From Candidatus Gemmiger stercoripullorum (lineage in GTDB: Bacteria; Bacillota; Clostridia; Oscillospirales; Ruminococcaceae), in the NCBI GenBank assembly GCA_019119365.1, contig DWXD01000051.1, forward strand, positions 1 through 55,938: DNA of 55,938 nt, read 5' to 3'. The notes below the pieces were generated by a model. That model made no database searches and had not been told where the DNA came from. It saw only the letters and a list, made by a program, of their open reading frames with translations. Shown piece after piece: positions 1 through 8,151 of this stretch. The stretch's first letter is position 1, and the number at the start of each line of letters is the position of its first letter. The translations under genes and the position numbers were made by a program.

Positions 1-50
1 CTTATGTAGACTTTTTTAATAACCACCGTCCGGCCGCTGCATTGGGTTAC

Positions 51-87
51 AGAAGCCCCGTTCAGTTTAAAACCGAACGGGGCTTCT
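51..87 (+). terminator. Hairpin, probable terminator of a gene left of the window
   Basis: A 13-bp perfect inverted repeat (AGAAGCCCCGTTC at 51-63, its complement at 75-87) is followed on the plus strand by an AT-rich stretch with TTTTT at 99-103. The run is a few bases away from the stem and no thymine run follows on the minus strand. It therefore fits best a plus-strand gene entering from the left. Confidence 0.5.
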
Positions 88-218
88 GATAAATATTCTT
101 TTTACTGTCTACTTTCTCTTGACAAGTGCAGTACCCGCTGGGGTGCGCTCCTGTTTTTTCGGTTCTGCTGTTTTCAATGACCGGGGCTGCCAGGCCCCGA
201 TCAAACGGATAGGCTGCG

Positions 219-1805
219 TCAGTTCCAGCGCGGCACATTCGGGAAGGCTGCATGCGCGTTGAAGCGTCCGTTGGGGCCGAACATCTCAAAATGCAGATGA
301 TCACCGAACGCGTAACCGGTCTCACCCATATAGCCGATGACCTGCCCGGCTTCGACGTACTCGCCAACGTTGACGACAAAATAAATCATGTGTCCGTACA
401 GCGTGCTATAGCCGTTTTCATGGTCGATCACCACATAGTTGCCATAACTGTTCCAGTCGCCGCGCGTAACGATACCGTTCCAATGATAAGCGGTCGTTAC
501 GACGCCGTCGGCTGCGGCGACAATCGGCGTACCCTCCGGTCCGGCGATGTCGGTGCCGGTATGGCTGCCGCCCATCCAGCGGCTCAGGTAGCGGTACTGT
601 GGCACAGGCCAGATAAAATCGACGCCGTTGATGCTGCCGTACATGAAATCCTTCAGCTTGGTGCCGGTCATAAGGTGTTCCGTCACCGGTTCGCGCAGCG
701 TCTCCACGGCAATGGTGCGTACCTCGGTGGCCGCGCCGTCGATCATCACCGTATCCTGCGTGACCTCCCGCAGGCCGTTTTCTCCGGCCTGCAGCTGGAT
801 GGTCTCGCCGTACTCATACGCAGCCGATTCTTCGGTCACGGTGGGGTAGGGGATCTCCTCGGTGTGAATGCTGCGCTCGATCGTGCACACCTGCAGCGGC
901 TGCTCGTCCGCTTCGTTGAGCTGCTGCACGATCTGCGCGCCCGGCTGGACCGAATCGGCAAAGAACAGCCCGTCCGCCAGCTGCACATCATGCACGAACT
1001 CCACCCGCTGGTCTGGGTCATAGGCGTCGGCATAGGGGGTCAGCAGATTCTGCAGGTAGCTGCGCAGGTGGTCGCCCTCATCGGTGACGAACCACAGCGC
1101 GCCGTCAACGTAGACAGCCGTGCCCTCCTGCAGCGTTCCGCCCGACAGGCGCAGCAGCGCATTGATCAGTTCGGTCTGGGTCATGGGCTGGCGGCTGGTG
1201 GCGGCCAGCGTGTAGGTCGGCTGCACCGCCAGGGCCGAAGCGTCCAGCTCCTGCCCGGCTGCCTCGGTAACGGCGCGCGCATTCTCGATGCGCTCATACA
1301 CGGCCGAGACGGCGTTGTTCAGCGTCTGCTCGCCGGTTATGTAGCCCAGCACCTCGCCGTCGGCCTCCACGCGCAGCAGGTACGGCTGTGCCAGCGCCGT
1401 GCGGAACAACACAACGCACCCGGCGGCGCACAGCGCCACCACGGCGGCGCCAACGGCGCGCGCGGCCCGCGCGCCGCGCCCGGGCGGCCCGGCTGCGGCG
1501 TGCGCCTGCTGCAGCGGCTGCAGCAGCATCAGCAGCCACCAGGCCAGCCCGCGCAGCAGCAGGCCCAGCAGCCACAGCAGCCAGCGCCCGGCGCGGATCA
1601 CCTGATATTCAATAAAAAAGCCGACCGCATACAGCAGCTGGCCGGTCGCGTGCCAGTAGGGCCAGGCACGCAGGCGGGCGGCCAGGCGGCCGCGCCGCCC
1701 GGCGCGCCGCTGCCGCCGCTGCCAGGCACGCACGGTGCGGCGGCACTGCCAGGCGTCTGCCAGCGCGCGCAGCGGGCCGGGCTGCGGGTAAAACGTTTTC
1801 TTCAT
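219..1805 (-). CDS. Membrane-anchored M23 family peptidase with G5 domain
   Basis: Predicted cell-wall endopeptidase of 528 residues, cleaving peptidoglycan cross-bridges or stem peptides outside the cell. A basic N-terminus is followed by two hydrophobic stretches (about 70-95 and 117-135) that would anchor it. A middle region leads to a G5-like domain (about 300-385, with the VTEESAAYEYG and REPVTEHLMTGTK segments). The C-terminal LytM/M23 domain has the Zn ligands in SHTGTDIAGP and DHLHFEM. I chose the ATG at 1805; an in-frame GTG at 1829 is possible, and neither has a clear Shine-Dalgarno. It is a single gene with its own promoter (1894-1922) and a hairpin at the 5' end of its mRNA. Family assignment is secure; the substrate bond cannot be read from sequence. 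Confidence 0.88.
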   Translation of the reverse strand: MKKTFYPQPGPLRALADAWQCRRTVRAWQRRQRRAGRRGRLAARLRAWPYWHATGQLLYAVGFFIEYQVIRAGRWLLWLLGLLLRGLAWWLLMLLQPLQQAHAAAGPPGRGARAARAVGAAVVALCAAGCVVLFRTALAQPYLLRVEADGEVLGYITGEQTLNNAVSAVYERIENARAVTEAAGQELDASALAVQPTYTLAATSRQPMTQTELINALLRLSGGTLQEGTAVYVDGALWFVTDEGDHLRSYLQNLLTPYADAYDPDQRVEFVHDVQLADGLFFADSVQPGAQIVQQLNEADEQPLQVCTIERSIHTEEIPYPTVTEESAAYEYGETIQLQAGENGLREVTQDTVMIDGAATEVRTIAVETLREPVTEHLMTGTKLKDFMYGSINGVDFIWPVPQYRYLSRWMGGSHTGTDIAGPEGTPIVAAADGVVTTAYHWNGIVTRGDWNSYGNYVVIDHENGYSTLYGHMIYFVVNVGEYVEAGQVIGYMGETGYAFGDHLHFEMFGPNGRFNAHAAFPNVPRWN

Positions 1806-1853
1806 GGGCAAAAATAAAACAGGCCGCACAGGACAGTGCGGACGGTTGGAAAC

Positions 1854-1893
1854 GGAAAAGACGGTCTAGTGGAATAGACCGGTTGCCTTTTCC
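1854..1893 (-). promoter_or_regulatory. 5'-leader hairpin of the M23 gene
   Basis: Two nested inverted repeats form one imperfect hairpin: outer arms GGAAAAG (1854-1860) and CTTTTCC (1887-1893), inner arms CGGTCTA (1862-1868) and TAGACCG (1875-1881). It starts at the predicted transcription start of the minus-strand M23 gene. It could stabilise the mRNA 5' end or be an operator. No thymine run follows, so it is not a terminator. Confidence 0.45.
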
Positions 1894-1922
1894 AGTCTAG
1901 CACACCTGCCCGCCGCTGTCAA
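1894..1922 (-). promoter_or_regulatory. Promoter of the M23 peptidase gene
   Basis: On the minus strand TTGACA (1922-1917) and TAGACT (1899-1894) are separated by exactly 17 bases. This predicts a start near 1887, directly before the leader hairpin. Confidence 0.65.
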
Positions 1923-2230
1923 GGCGGCAGGGCAGGGGGCAGCGGGGCGCGCTATCGGACCTTCGGGGGAGAGGAGACGGGCGGGCTTTGAAAAATATTT
2001 GTAAAAACTACCAGAATTTTTGACACCCCTGCCCGATGCCGGTGTGCAAGGTGCGGAAAATGACAAATTCCGCGCAAAAGCGACGCTAAGATAATGATTT
2101 TCCGGGCGCGCTGTGCTAAAATGATAATGGACTATGTTGTGCGCAGCCTGCGCGCAAAGGCCTGCCGGGGCGCGTTCGCCCCTCAAACTGTCCGGCAGGC
2201 GCAAACAGAACAGCACTGAAGGAGACGTTT
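1923..2230. other. Intergenic region before prs
   Basis: About 300 bases between the divergent M23 promoter and prs. I see no ORF of merit. TAAAAT (2117-2122) and GATAAT (2123-2128) could be -10 elements for prs, but no good -35 lies upstream. The prs ribosome binding site AAGGAG lies just before the ATG. Confidence 0.4.
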
Positions 2231-3394
2231 ATGGCGGAACAAAATCTTGGCCCCCGTGACTTTTTTGCGAAGGAAGATGCGATCGCCGATCTGGCGCTGC
2301 TGGCCTGCCCCGGCGCCGAAGAACTCGCCGAACTGGTAGACGGCCACCTGGTGCGCTGGGCGCGGGAGGTCGGCATGGATGTGGACAGCTTCATCATCCC
2401 GTCCGACTGCCCCCGTTTTCAATCCGGCGACGCCAAGGGTCTCGTCAAGCGCTCGACCCGCGGGGACGACCTGTTCATCTTTGTCGACCCGGGCAACTAC
2501 AGCGTGACCTATAAGCTCTTTGGCTACGAAAACCACCTCTCGCCCGACGACCATTTCCAGAACCTGCTGCGCCTGATCCAGGCTTCGTCCGGCCGCGCGC
2601 ACCGTATCAGCGTGGTCATGCCCAGCCTGTACGGCGGGCGCCAGCACCGCCGCGTCAGCCGCGAAAGCCTGGACTGCGCCTTTGCGCTGCAGCAGCTGCG
2701 CACGGCGGGTGTCAAGAACATCATCACCTTCGACGCCCACGACCCGCGCGTGCAGAACGCCGTGCCCACCATGAGCTTCGACAACGTCATGCCCACCTAC
2801 CAGGTGCTCAAGTGCCTTCTGCACCATGTGCCGGACGTCCGTTTTGACAAGGAGCATTTCATGGTCGTCTCCCCGGACGAAGGCGCCATGAACCGCAACA
2901 TGTACTATTCCAGCGTTCTGGGCTGCAACCTCGGCATGTTTTACAAGCGGCGCGATTATTCCCGCATTGTCAACGGCCGCAACCCCATCGTCGCGCACGA
3001 GTATCTCGGCGAGAGCGTGGAGGGCAAGGACGTCTTTATCGCGGACGACATCATTGCTTCCGGCGAGAGCATGCTCGATATCGCCTACGGCCTCAAGATG
3101 CGCGGCGCGCGCAAGATCTTCACCTACGCCACCTTCCCGCTGTTCACCAGCGGTCTCGGCCGTTTTGACCAGGCGTACAAGGACGGCATCGTCGCCGCCG
3201 TGCTCGGCACCAACCTGACCTACCGCACGCCCGAGCTGCTCGGCCGCGAATGGTACCACGATGTCGACGTCTCCAAGTACACCGCCTATTTCATCGCCGC
3301 CATCAACCACGACAAGAGCGTGTCCAGCATCATCGACCCCATCATCAAGATCCGCGCGCTGCTGGAAAAACACGGCATCCAGCTGGGCGGCTGA
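2231..3394 (+). CDS. prs: Ribose-phosphate diphosphokinase (PRPP synthetase)
   Basis: Makes 5-phosphoribosyl-1-pyrophosphate from ribose 5-phosphate and ATP in the cytosol, feeding purine, pyrimidine, His, Trp and NAD synthesis. The 387-residue protein is longer than the usual ~315. It keeps the two-lobed phosphoribosyltransferase layout, with FDAHDPRVQNA near 178, VVSPDEGAMNR near 213 and the PRPP-binding loop IADDIIASGESMLD at about 271-284. A good Shine-Dalgarno (GAAGGAGACG) precedes the ATG. A perfect hairpin lies behind it and murD has its own promoter, so it is probably monocistronic. The longer form resembles the clostridial variant class; kinetics and regulation cannot be inferred. 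Confidence 0.9.
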   Translation: MAEQNLGPRDFFAKEDAIADLALLACPGAEELAELVDGHLVRWAREVGMDVDSFIIPSDCPRFQSGDAKGLVKRSTRGDDLFIFVDPGNYSVTYKLFGYENHLSPDDHFQNLLRLIQASSGRAHRISVVMPSLYGGRQHRRVSRESLDCAFALQQLRTAGVKNIITFDAHDPRVQNAVPTMSFDNVMPTYQVLKCLLHHVPDVRFDKEHFMVVSPDEGAMNRNMYYSSVLGCNLGMFYKRRDYSRIVNGRNPIVAHEYLGESVEGKDVFIADDIIASGESMLDIAYGLKMRGARKIFTYATFPLFTSGLGRFDQAYKDGIVAAVLGTNLTYRTPELLGREWYHDVDVSKYTAYFIAAINHDKSVSSIIDPIIKIRALLEKHGIQLGG

Positions 3395-3410
3395 ACCCGT
3401 TGATAGTTTC

Positions 3411-3445
3411 TTTTTTGCCTGTGCCTTCCCGGCACAGGCAAAAAA
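3411..3445. terminator. Symmetric 15-bp hairpin after prs
   Basis: TTTTTTGCCTGTGCC (3411-3425) pairs perfectly with 3431-3445 around a 5-base loop. The outer T/A pairs are part of the stem, and only TTT follows on the plus strand, so termination efficiency is uncertain. It separates prs from the murD promoter. Confidence 0.6.
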
Positions 3446-3446
3446 T

Positions 3447-3475
3447 TTGCATCCGGGCGGCAAAGCCGCTATACT
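3447..3475 (+). promoter_or_regulatory. Promoter of murD
   Basis: TTGCAT (3447-3452), a 17-base spacer and TATACT (3470-3475), about 50 bases before the murD start. Confidence 0.6.
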
Positions 3476-3532
3476 ATGGGAAGGAAAAACAATGCGTTTG
3501 GCGGGCTGCGCCCCGCCGGAAAGGGGAACCCC

Positions 3533-4948
3533 ATGCTGCCTATCGAACAGCTGCGCGCGCTCGTGCAGGGCAAAAAAGTCGCCTTCATCGGCGCGGGTGT
3601 CAGCCACAAACAGTGCATCGAACAGTTCGCCGCGCTCGGCGCGCAGGTCACGCTGTGCGACCAGAAACCCGACCTCGCCGCCTTCGGCGATTATGCCGGT
3701 ACGCTGCGCCGCCTGAACGTCCGCCTCAGCCTCGGCGAACACTATACCGACGGCTTCGCGGGCCAGGACATCATCATGCGCACGCCGGGGTACGAGTATT
3801 TCCGCCCCGAGCTGCAGGCGGCCCGGCAGGCAGGGGCGCTCGTCACCAGCGAAGTCGAACTCTTTTTTGAGTACTGCCCCTGCGACATCGTCGCCGTGAC
3901 CGGTTCGGACGGCAAAACGACGACGACGACCCTCATCGCCAAAATGCTGGAAGCCGCCGGCCGCAAGGTGCTGCTGGGCGGCAACATCGGCGCGGCGCTG
4001 CTGCCGCGCCTGGGCGACGTCGCCCCCGGCGATATCGCGGTCGTTGAGCTGTCCAGCTTCCAGCTCATCAGCATGCGCCGCAGCCCGAAGATCGCCGTCG
4101 TCACCAACGTGACGCCCAACCACCTGGACCACCACAAAGATATGCAGGAGTACATCGACGCCAAGCGCAACATCCTGCTGTGGCAGACCCCGCCCTGCCG
4201 CGCCGTGCTCGGGTATGAAAACGATGTATCCCGCGCCATGGCAGCCGACTGCAAAGGCGAGCAGGTCTGGTTCACCCGCCTGCATGAGACCGACAAGGGC
4301 GCTTTCCTGCGGGAAGCCGACGATACCCTTTGCTATGCCGAAAATGGCACGGTCACGCCGATCGTCCCGCGCGCGGCCGTCAAGCTGCGCGGCCTGCACA
4401 ATGTCGAAAACCTGCTCGCGGCCATGGCCGCCGTCTGGGGCCTGGTCCCGGTCGAGGTCATGGCGCGCGTCGCCTCCACCTTTACCGGCGTCGAGCACCG
4501 CATCGAGCCGGTGCGCCTGCTGGACGGCGTGCAGTATTATAACGATTCCATCGCCACCAGCCCCACGCGCACCATCGCCGGGCTGCGCAGCTTTGGCCAG
4601 AAGCTCGTGCTCATCGCGGGCGGCTACGACAAAAAGATCAGCTACGCGCCGCTTGCGCCGGAGCTCATCGCCCACGTCAAGGTCCTGGTGCTGATGGGCG
4701 CGACCGGCCCCATCATCGAGCGCGAGGTCCGCGCCTGCCCCGGCTTTGCCGAAAGCGGCATGCAGATCCTTCATGCCGAAAATATGCAGCAGGCTGTGGA
4801 GCTGGCCCGCGCCGCCGCCAAACCCGGCGATATCGTCAGCCTGTCCCCGGCTTCCGCCTCGTTCGACTGTTACCCCAACTTCGAGGTCCGCGGGCAGGAG
4901 TATAAGCGCATCGTCAACGCCCTGCCGGAAACGGCCCCGCAGGCGTGA
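3533..4948 (+). CDS. murD: UDP-N-acetylmuramoyl-L-alanine--D-glutamate ligase
   Basis: Cytosolic Mur ligase that adds D-glutamate to UDP-MurNAc-L-Ala with ATP during peptidoglycan precursor synthesis. The 471 residues match the family length. Visible motifs are an N-terminal Rossmann region (VAFIGAGVSHKQC), the ATP loop GSDGKTTTTT at about 124-133, the Mur segment NVTPNHLDHH and a C-terminal ligase domain (AGGYDKKI, SLSPASASFD). The chosen ATG has an AAAGGGGAA Shine-Dalgarno; an upstream in-frame ATG at 3476 lies within the promoter/start region and is unlikely. The stop overlaps the start of the next gene in a GTGA quartet, so the acetyltransferase is translationally coupled. Confidence 0.93.
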   Translation: MLPIEQLRALVQGKKVAFIGAGVSHKQCIEQFAALGAQVTLCDQKPDLAAFGDYAGTLRRLNVRLSLGEHYTDGFAGQDIIMRTPGYEYFRPELQAARQAGALVTSEVELFFEYCPCDIVAVTGSDGKTTTTTLIAKMLEAAGRKVLLGGNIGAALLPRLGDVAPGDIAVVELSSFQLISMRRSPKIAVVTNVTPNHLDHHKDMQEYIDAKRNILLWQTPPCRAVLGYENDVSRAMAADCKGEQVWFTRLHETDKGAFLREADDTLCYAENGTVTPIVPRAAVKLRGLHNVENLLAAMAAVWGLVPVEVMARVASTFTGVEHRIEPVRLLDGVQYYNDSIATSPTRTIAGLRSFGQKLVLIAGGYDKKISYAPLAPELIAHVKVLVLMGATGPIIEREVRACPGFAESGMQILHAENMQQAVELARAAAKPGDIVSLSPASASFDCYPNFEVRGQEYKRIVNALPETAPQA

Positions 4949-5730
4949 GCGGCGGCATCCGTGCGCTGGCCGGCCCGGCCGGCCGCCAGGCGTTCGCCGC
5001 CGCCATCCGCGGCAAGCCGTTTTTTGGCGCGCTGATGGGCCGGGACCTGCGCCTCTGGGCCGATAACCCCGGCGCGCCGACACGGCTGTACTGGCTGCCG
5101 GATGCGGCGCTGGCCCTCTCCGGCCGCAGCGCTCAGCTCTGCGGCCCGGTGCGCGACTGGGAGGAACTGGCGCTGTTCCTGCGCTTTGCCGGGGTGGAAA
5201 AGCTCACAGCCGACCGCCCGGCCCCGCTGCCGCGGCAAAACGAACTCTACCTGTTCACGCTCGCGCCCGGGCAGGCGCTGCCGCTGGGCCCCGCGCCCGC
5301 GGGGCTCACGCTGGACCGGAACCCGCCGGTCGGCGCCATCGCGGCGCTGGCTTTCCCGGGGGAGGAAAACGCCGCCCGCCGCGACGCCTTTTATTCCGAA
5401 ACCTGCACCGCCGTCGCGCACGGCTTCGCGCGCCTCTGGGCGCTGACCGGCGCGGACGGCGGCCTTGTCAGTATGGTGGGAGCCTATGCGATGGTGGACG
5501 GCGAAGCCTACCTCGCCACCGGCGAGACGGTCCCCGAACGCCGCGGCTGCGGCATCGGCGGCTGGCTCATCGCCAGCGCCGCCAACGCGCTTGCGGCCGA
5601 AGGCTGGCGCGTGACGCTGCTGTGCGAAGAAAACCGCCGCCGGTTTTATACCCGCCTCGGGTTTGCCCCGGCGGGCGCGTACCCCCGCTACCGCCTGGAC
5701 CCGCCGCAGCCCCCGGCCCCCGAACTATGA
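4945..5730 (+). CDS. GNAT family N-acetyltransferase
   Basis: Predicted acetyl-CoA-dependent acetyltransferase of 261 residues starting at a GTG that overlaps the murD stop. The C-terminal half has the GNAT core, with the acetyl-CoA pyrophosphate-binding motif A seen as PERRGCGIGGWLI at about 195-208 and a following LLCEENRRRFYTRLGF motif B. The first ~130 residues are a separate, poorly conserved domain rich in Ala, Pro and Arg. Coupling to murD suggests a link to envelope or D-Glu metabolism, but the substrate is unknown. Confidence 0.75.
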   Translation: MSGGIRALAGPAGRQAFAAAIRGKPFFGALMGRDLRLWADNPGAPTRLYWLPDAALALSGRSAQLCGPVRDWEELALFLRFAGVEKLTADRPAPLPRQNELYLFTLAPGQALPLGPAPAGLTLDRNPPVGAIAALAFPGEENAARRDAFYSETCTAVAHGFARLWALTGADGGLVSMVGAYAMVDGEAYLATGETVPERRGCGIGGWLIASAANALAAEGWRVTLLCEENRRRFYTRLGFAPAGAYPRYRLDPPQPPAPEL

Positions 5731-5762
5731 TCCAAAACACCCTACAGGAAAGAAGCACCCGC

Positions 5763-7022
5763 ATGATCGAAGAATTTTACGATATAAAACCCGAAGTCCT
5801 CGCTCTAGACGAAAAGGCCCTCGCGCTCTGCCGCGAACCGTTCGCCCGCGTCGAAACCATCCGCGACTACAACCAGCTCAAAATGCTGCGCGCCTTCACC
5901 GATTCCGGCGTCGAGGCGCGCCATTTTTGGGGCTCGTCCGGCTACGGCGTCTGGGACGACAGCCGCAATAAGCTCGAGGAGGTCTTCGCCCGCTGCATGG
6001 GGGCCGAAGCCGCCCTGGTGCGCCCGCAGTTCATGAGCGGCACCCACACGCTGGCGGTGGCGCTGTTCGGCCTGCTGCGCCCCGGCGATACGCTGCTGGC
6101 CGCCACCGGCCGCCCCTACGATACGCTCGAGGGCGTCATCGGCCTGGGCGAGGCGGGCAAGGGCTGCGGCACGCTGCGCGAATTCGGCGTGCAGTACGAC
6201 GAATGCCCGCTGCACGCCGACTTTACCCCCGACTACGATCTCATCGCCCAAAAGGCCAAAACCGCCGCCGTCGTGCACATTCAGCGCAGCCGCGGGTATA
6301 CCCAGCGCAATGCCTTTGACCTGGCCACCATCCGCAAGGTAGCCGAGACCGCCCGCAAAGCTAACCCAAACGCGGTAATTTTTGTGGACAACTGCTACGG
6401 CGAATTTACCCAGAAGCAGGAGCCTCTCGCCTTCGGGGCCGACCTCATTGCGGGCAGCTTCATCAAGAACCCGGGCGGCGGCATCACGCCCACCGGCGGC
6501 TATATCGCGGGCCGGGCCGTCCTGGTCGAAAAGTGCAGCCACCGCTTCACGGCCCCCGGCATCGGGGCCGATCTCGGCTGCACGCAGGACAGCCTGCGCG
6601 ATACCTTCCTCGGCTTCTACTACGCGCCCGGCGTTGTGTGCGAAGCGCTCAAGGCCGCCATTTATGCGCAGTGCCTGCTTGAGCTGGCCGGCGTGCGCCC
6701 GGTGCCGCGCTATACCGACGACCACAACGACATCGTCACCTGTTTTGACTCCGGCAGTGCGGCGGCGCTGCAGGGCTTCTGCACCGGCATCCAGCACGGC
6801 AGCCCCATCGACAGCATCGTCACCCCCGAACCGGCCGACGAGCCCGGCTACACGGACCAGGTCATCATGGCCTCCGGCAGCTTCACCGAGGGCAGCACGA
6901 TCGAGCTCAGCTGCGACGGCCCGCTGCGCCCGCCCTACACCTGCTACCTGCAGGGCGGCGTCAACTTCACCGCCGCCCGCGCCGCCATCCTCAACGCCGT
7001 ACAGAACGCATTTTTTGCCTGA
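5763..7022 (+). CDS. PLP-dependent methionine gamma-lyase family protein (YnbB-like)
   Basis: 419-residue fold-type I PLP enzyme of the family often annotated as aluminium resistance or methionine gamma-lyase family protein (Bacillus YnbB). It has an N-terminal HFWGSSGYGVWDDSR segment, the cofactor aspartate region VIFVDNCYGEF and the probable Schiff-base lysine in SFIKNPGGGITPTGGY at about 235. The ATG has AGGAAAG upstream and follows the acetyltransferase stop by 32 bases, so it may be the last gene of the murD operon. The family is clear, but its physiological reaction is not established; C-S lyase activity is inferred from fold relatives. Confidence 0.85.
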   Translation: MIEEFYDIKPEVLALDEKALALCREPFARVETIRDYNQLKMLRAFTDSGVEARHFWGSSGYGVWDDSRNKLEEVFARCMGAEAALVRPQFMSGTHTLAVALFGLLRPGDTLLAATGRPYDTLEGVIGLGEAGKGCGTLREFGVQYDECPLHADFTPDYDLIAQKAKTAAVVHIQRSRGYTQRNAFDLATIRKVAETARKANPNAVIFVDNCYGEFTQKQEPLAFGADLIAGSFIKNPGGGITPTGGYIAGRAVLVEKCSHRFTAPGIGADLGCTQDSLRDTFLGFYYAPGVVCEALKAAIYAQCLLELAGVRPVPRYTDDHNDIVTCFDSGSAAALQGFCTGIQHGSPIDSIVTPEPADEPGYTDQVIMASGSFTEGSTIELSCDGPLRPPYTCYLQGGVNFTAARAAILNAVQNAFFA

Positions 7023-7149
7023 GCGGCTATGCCGCGAAATCGCGCGCAGCGCGATGCAAAAACAGGCGGAGCGAAGCGAGCCTGTTCCGAAATCGGCCCG
7101 CGCCGCGCCCAGCGGCGCAGTAAATGCCGTTGCGCCTAAAAAAATATTC

Positions 7150-7177
7150 GTAGGGGCGGGATTTATCCCGCCCGCAC
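7150..7177 (+). repeat. GTAGGG hairpin repeat, CGGGAT stem variant
   Basis: GTAGGGGCGGGAT, a minimal loop, then ATCCCGCCC. It shares the GTAGGG prefix and the GAT-loop-ATC core with the cluster near 20 kb, but has different stem bases that still pair. Confidence 0.7.
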
Positions 7178-7283
7178 GCATTCACCCCGCCGCAAACCGG
7201 GCCGATATAGAATCGCCCCCCACAGAGGTTCGCGGCATCGTGCGGTCCGTGCTTTCCCGGCTGGCCGGCCGCTTCCGGGTGTC

Positions 7284-7313
7284 CGTAGGGCGGGATGCCC
7301 CATCCCGCCGCAC
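7284..7313 (+). repeat. GTAGGG hairpin repeat, CGGGATG stem variant
   Basis: GTAGGGCGGGATG, a CCCC loop, then CATCCCGCC. It is nearly identical to the copies at 20142 and 20574, differing only in the loop. Confidence 0.75.
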
Positions 7314-7352
7314 CTTATAGAAATAAAAAATCATAAACCCCGGCGGGCGGTG

Positions 7353-7370
7353 TGTCAAAAACTCTTGACA
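7353..7370. promoter_or_regulatory. Operator-like palindrome 1
   Basis: TGTCAAAAACTCTTGACA: arms TGTCAA and TTGACA pair perfectly. It overlaps the -35 element of the promoter for the membrane protein/Xre pair and matches palindrome 2 centre to centre 46 bases downstream. Probable binding site of the Xre protein encoded at 7760. Confidence 0.65.
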
Positions 7371-7393
7371 TACCGCCCGCCCTCTGTTATACT
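7365..7393 (+). promoter_or_regulatory. Promoter of the membrane protein/Xre pair
   Basis: TTGACA (7365-7370), 17-base spacer, TATACT (7388-7393). The -35 lies inside operator 1 and operator 2 covers the start region, a layout expected for tight repression. Confidence 0.8.
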
Positions 7394-7398
7394 GAAGG

Positions 7399-7416
7399 TG
7401 TCAAAAGGTTTTGACA
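7399..7416. promoter_or_regulatory. Operator-like palindrome 2
   Basis: TGTCAAAAGGTTTTGACA has perfect 8-base arms around a GG centre. It sits 5 bases after the -10 element, across the predicted transcription start. Confidence 0.7.
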
Positions 7417-7453
7417 CATCCGCCCGCCATCCCTTCGCCAAAAGGAGCCTGCC

Positions 7454-7756
7454 ATGCGTAACATCGACACGATTATACTGGCCCTGTTTTTTCTCTTTCT
7501 GGTGGCGCTCATCGCGCTGGATATCTTCCTGTTCGTCTCGCTCATGCGCCAGGGGGACGAACGCAACCGTCTGATCGTGTGGAAAGCCAGCGCCTTCACG
7601 CTGCTGGCCACTGCCGGTGGCCATGTCGTCGACATCGTCATCCCCCTAGCGCAGCGTCAGCCTGTTGAGAGCTCCAACCCCTTTGTACAGCTTGGCGTCA
7701 TGGCCCTTGTGTTTTTCCTCGCCACGCTTTACTACAAGAGAAAGCACAGTGTGTAA
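7454..7756 (+). CDS. Small membrane protein of unknown function
   Basis: 100 residues with three predicted hydrophobic segments: about 7-30 (LALFFLFLVALIALDIFLFV), a short one near 46-66 and one at about 78-94. It ends in a basic tail (YYKRKHSV). An AAAGGAG Shine-Dalgarno precedes the ATG. The Xre-family regulator follows 3 bases later. Two-gene units of a small Xre protein plus a small membrane protein are common in Firmicutes, but I do not recognise a named family here. Function unknown; expression is probably set by the two palindromes in its promoter. Confidence 0.75.
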   Translation: MRNIDTIILALFFLFLVALIALDIFLFVSLMRQGDERNRLIVWKASAFTLLATAGGHVVDIVIPLAQRQPVESSNPFVQLGVMALVFFLATLYYKRKHSV

Positions 7757-7759
7757 GCC

Positions 7760-7954
7760 ATGAAAAACTGTATCCGTGAAAGGCGCACCGCGCTCGGCCT
7801 GTCTCAGCAGGAGCTGGCCGCGCGCTGCGGCGTCTCCCGCCAGACCGTCAATGCGATCGAAAACGACAAATACGACCCGACCCTCGCCCTGGCCTTCCGC
7901 CTGGCCCAGGTGCTGGGCCTCACCGTGGACGAACTTTTCCAGCCGCCGCAGTGA
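7760..7954 (+). CDS. Xre/Cro family helix-turn-helix regulator
   Basis: A 64-residue protein that is essentially one HTH_3 domain: helix-turn-helix [21 protein letters not shown] at about 15-35, then the typical [23 protein letters not shown] tail. No sensor domain is present. It resembles the small YozG/YgzD-type regulators. It has almost no Shine-Dalgarno and starts 3 bases after the membrane-protein stop, so translation is probably coupled. The twin palindromes upstream suggest autoregulation (inference). Confidence 0.88.
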   Translation: MKNCIRERRTALGLSQQELAARCGVSRQTVNAIENDKYDPTLALAFRLAQVLGLTVDELFQPPQ

Positions 7955-7965
7955 GCGCGTCCGCC

Positions 7966-7999
7966 GCCCCGGCTCTTCCCGGCCGGGGCAGCACTTTTG
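7966..7999 (+). terminator. Probable terminator of the Xre pair
   Basis: GCCCCGG and CCGGGGC arms (7966-7989), followed shortly by CTTTTG. The thymine run is weak. Confidence 0.45.
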
Positions 8000-8041
8000 T
8001 GCCTGTCGGCGCCGCAATCTCCGCGTTTTTTCCGCAATTTC

Positions 8042-8070
8042 TTGTATTTTGCCCGCAGGTCTGCTACAAT
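8042..8070 (+). promoter_or_regulatory. Promoter of fhs
   Basis: TTGTAT (8042-8047), 17-base spacer, TACAAT (8065-8070), 81 bases before the start codon. Confidence 0.6.
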
Positions 8071-8151
8071 TAGAATTTAAAGAGAGAAAGGCGGCACGGT
8101 GTTTTTCCGGGCCAGTCCCGACGCCCTGAAACGTGAAAGGAAGATGCGCCC

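Larger units (their letters stand above)
7023..7352. other. Intergenic region with hairpin repeats after the PLP enzyme
   Basis: Non-coding stretch with several short inverted repeats (for example TCGCGC/GCGCGA around 7050 and GGCGCA/TGCGCC around 7114-7136). It also holds two members of the GTAGGG hairpin family listed separately. No convincing ORF. Confidence 0.5.

Noticed and set aside
2183..5083. 966-residue open frame antisense to prs and murD
   Set aside because: High GC with strong third-position bias keeps the antisense frame open. The product is compositionally biased (Ala, Gly, Asp, Val, Arg), lacks a family match, and both sense genes are unmistakable.
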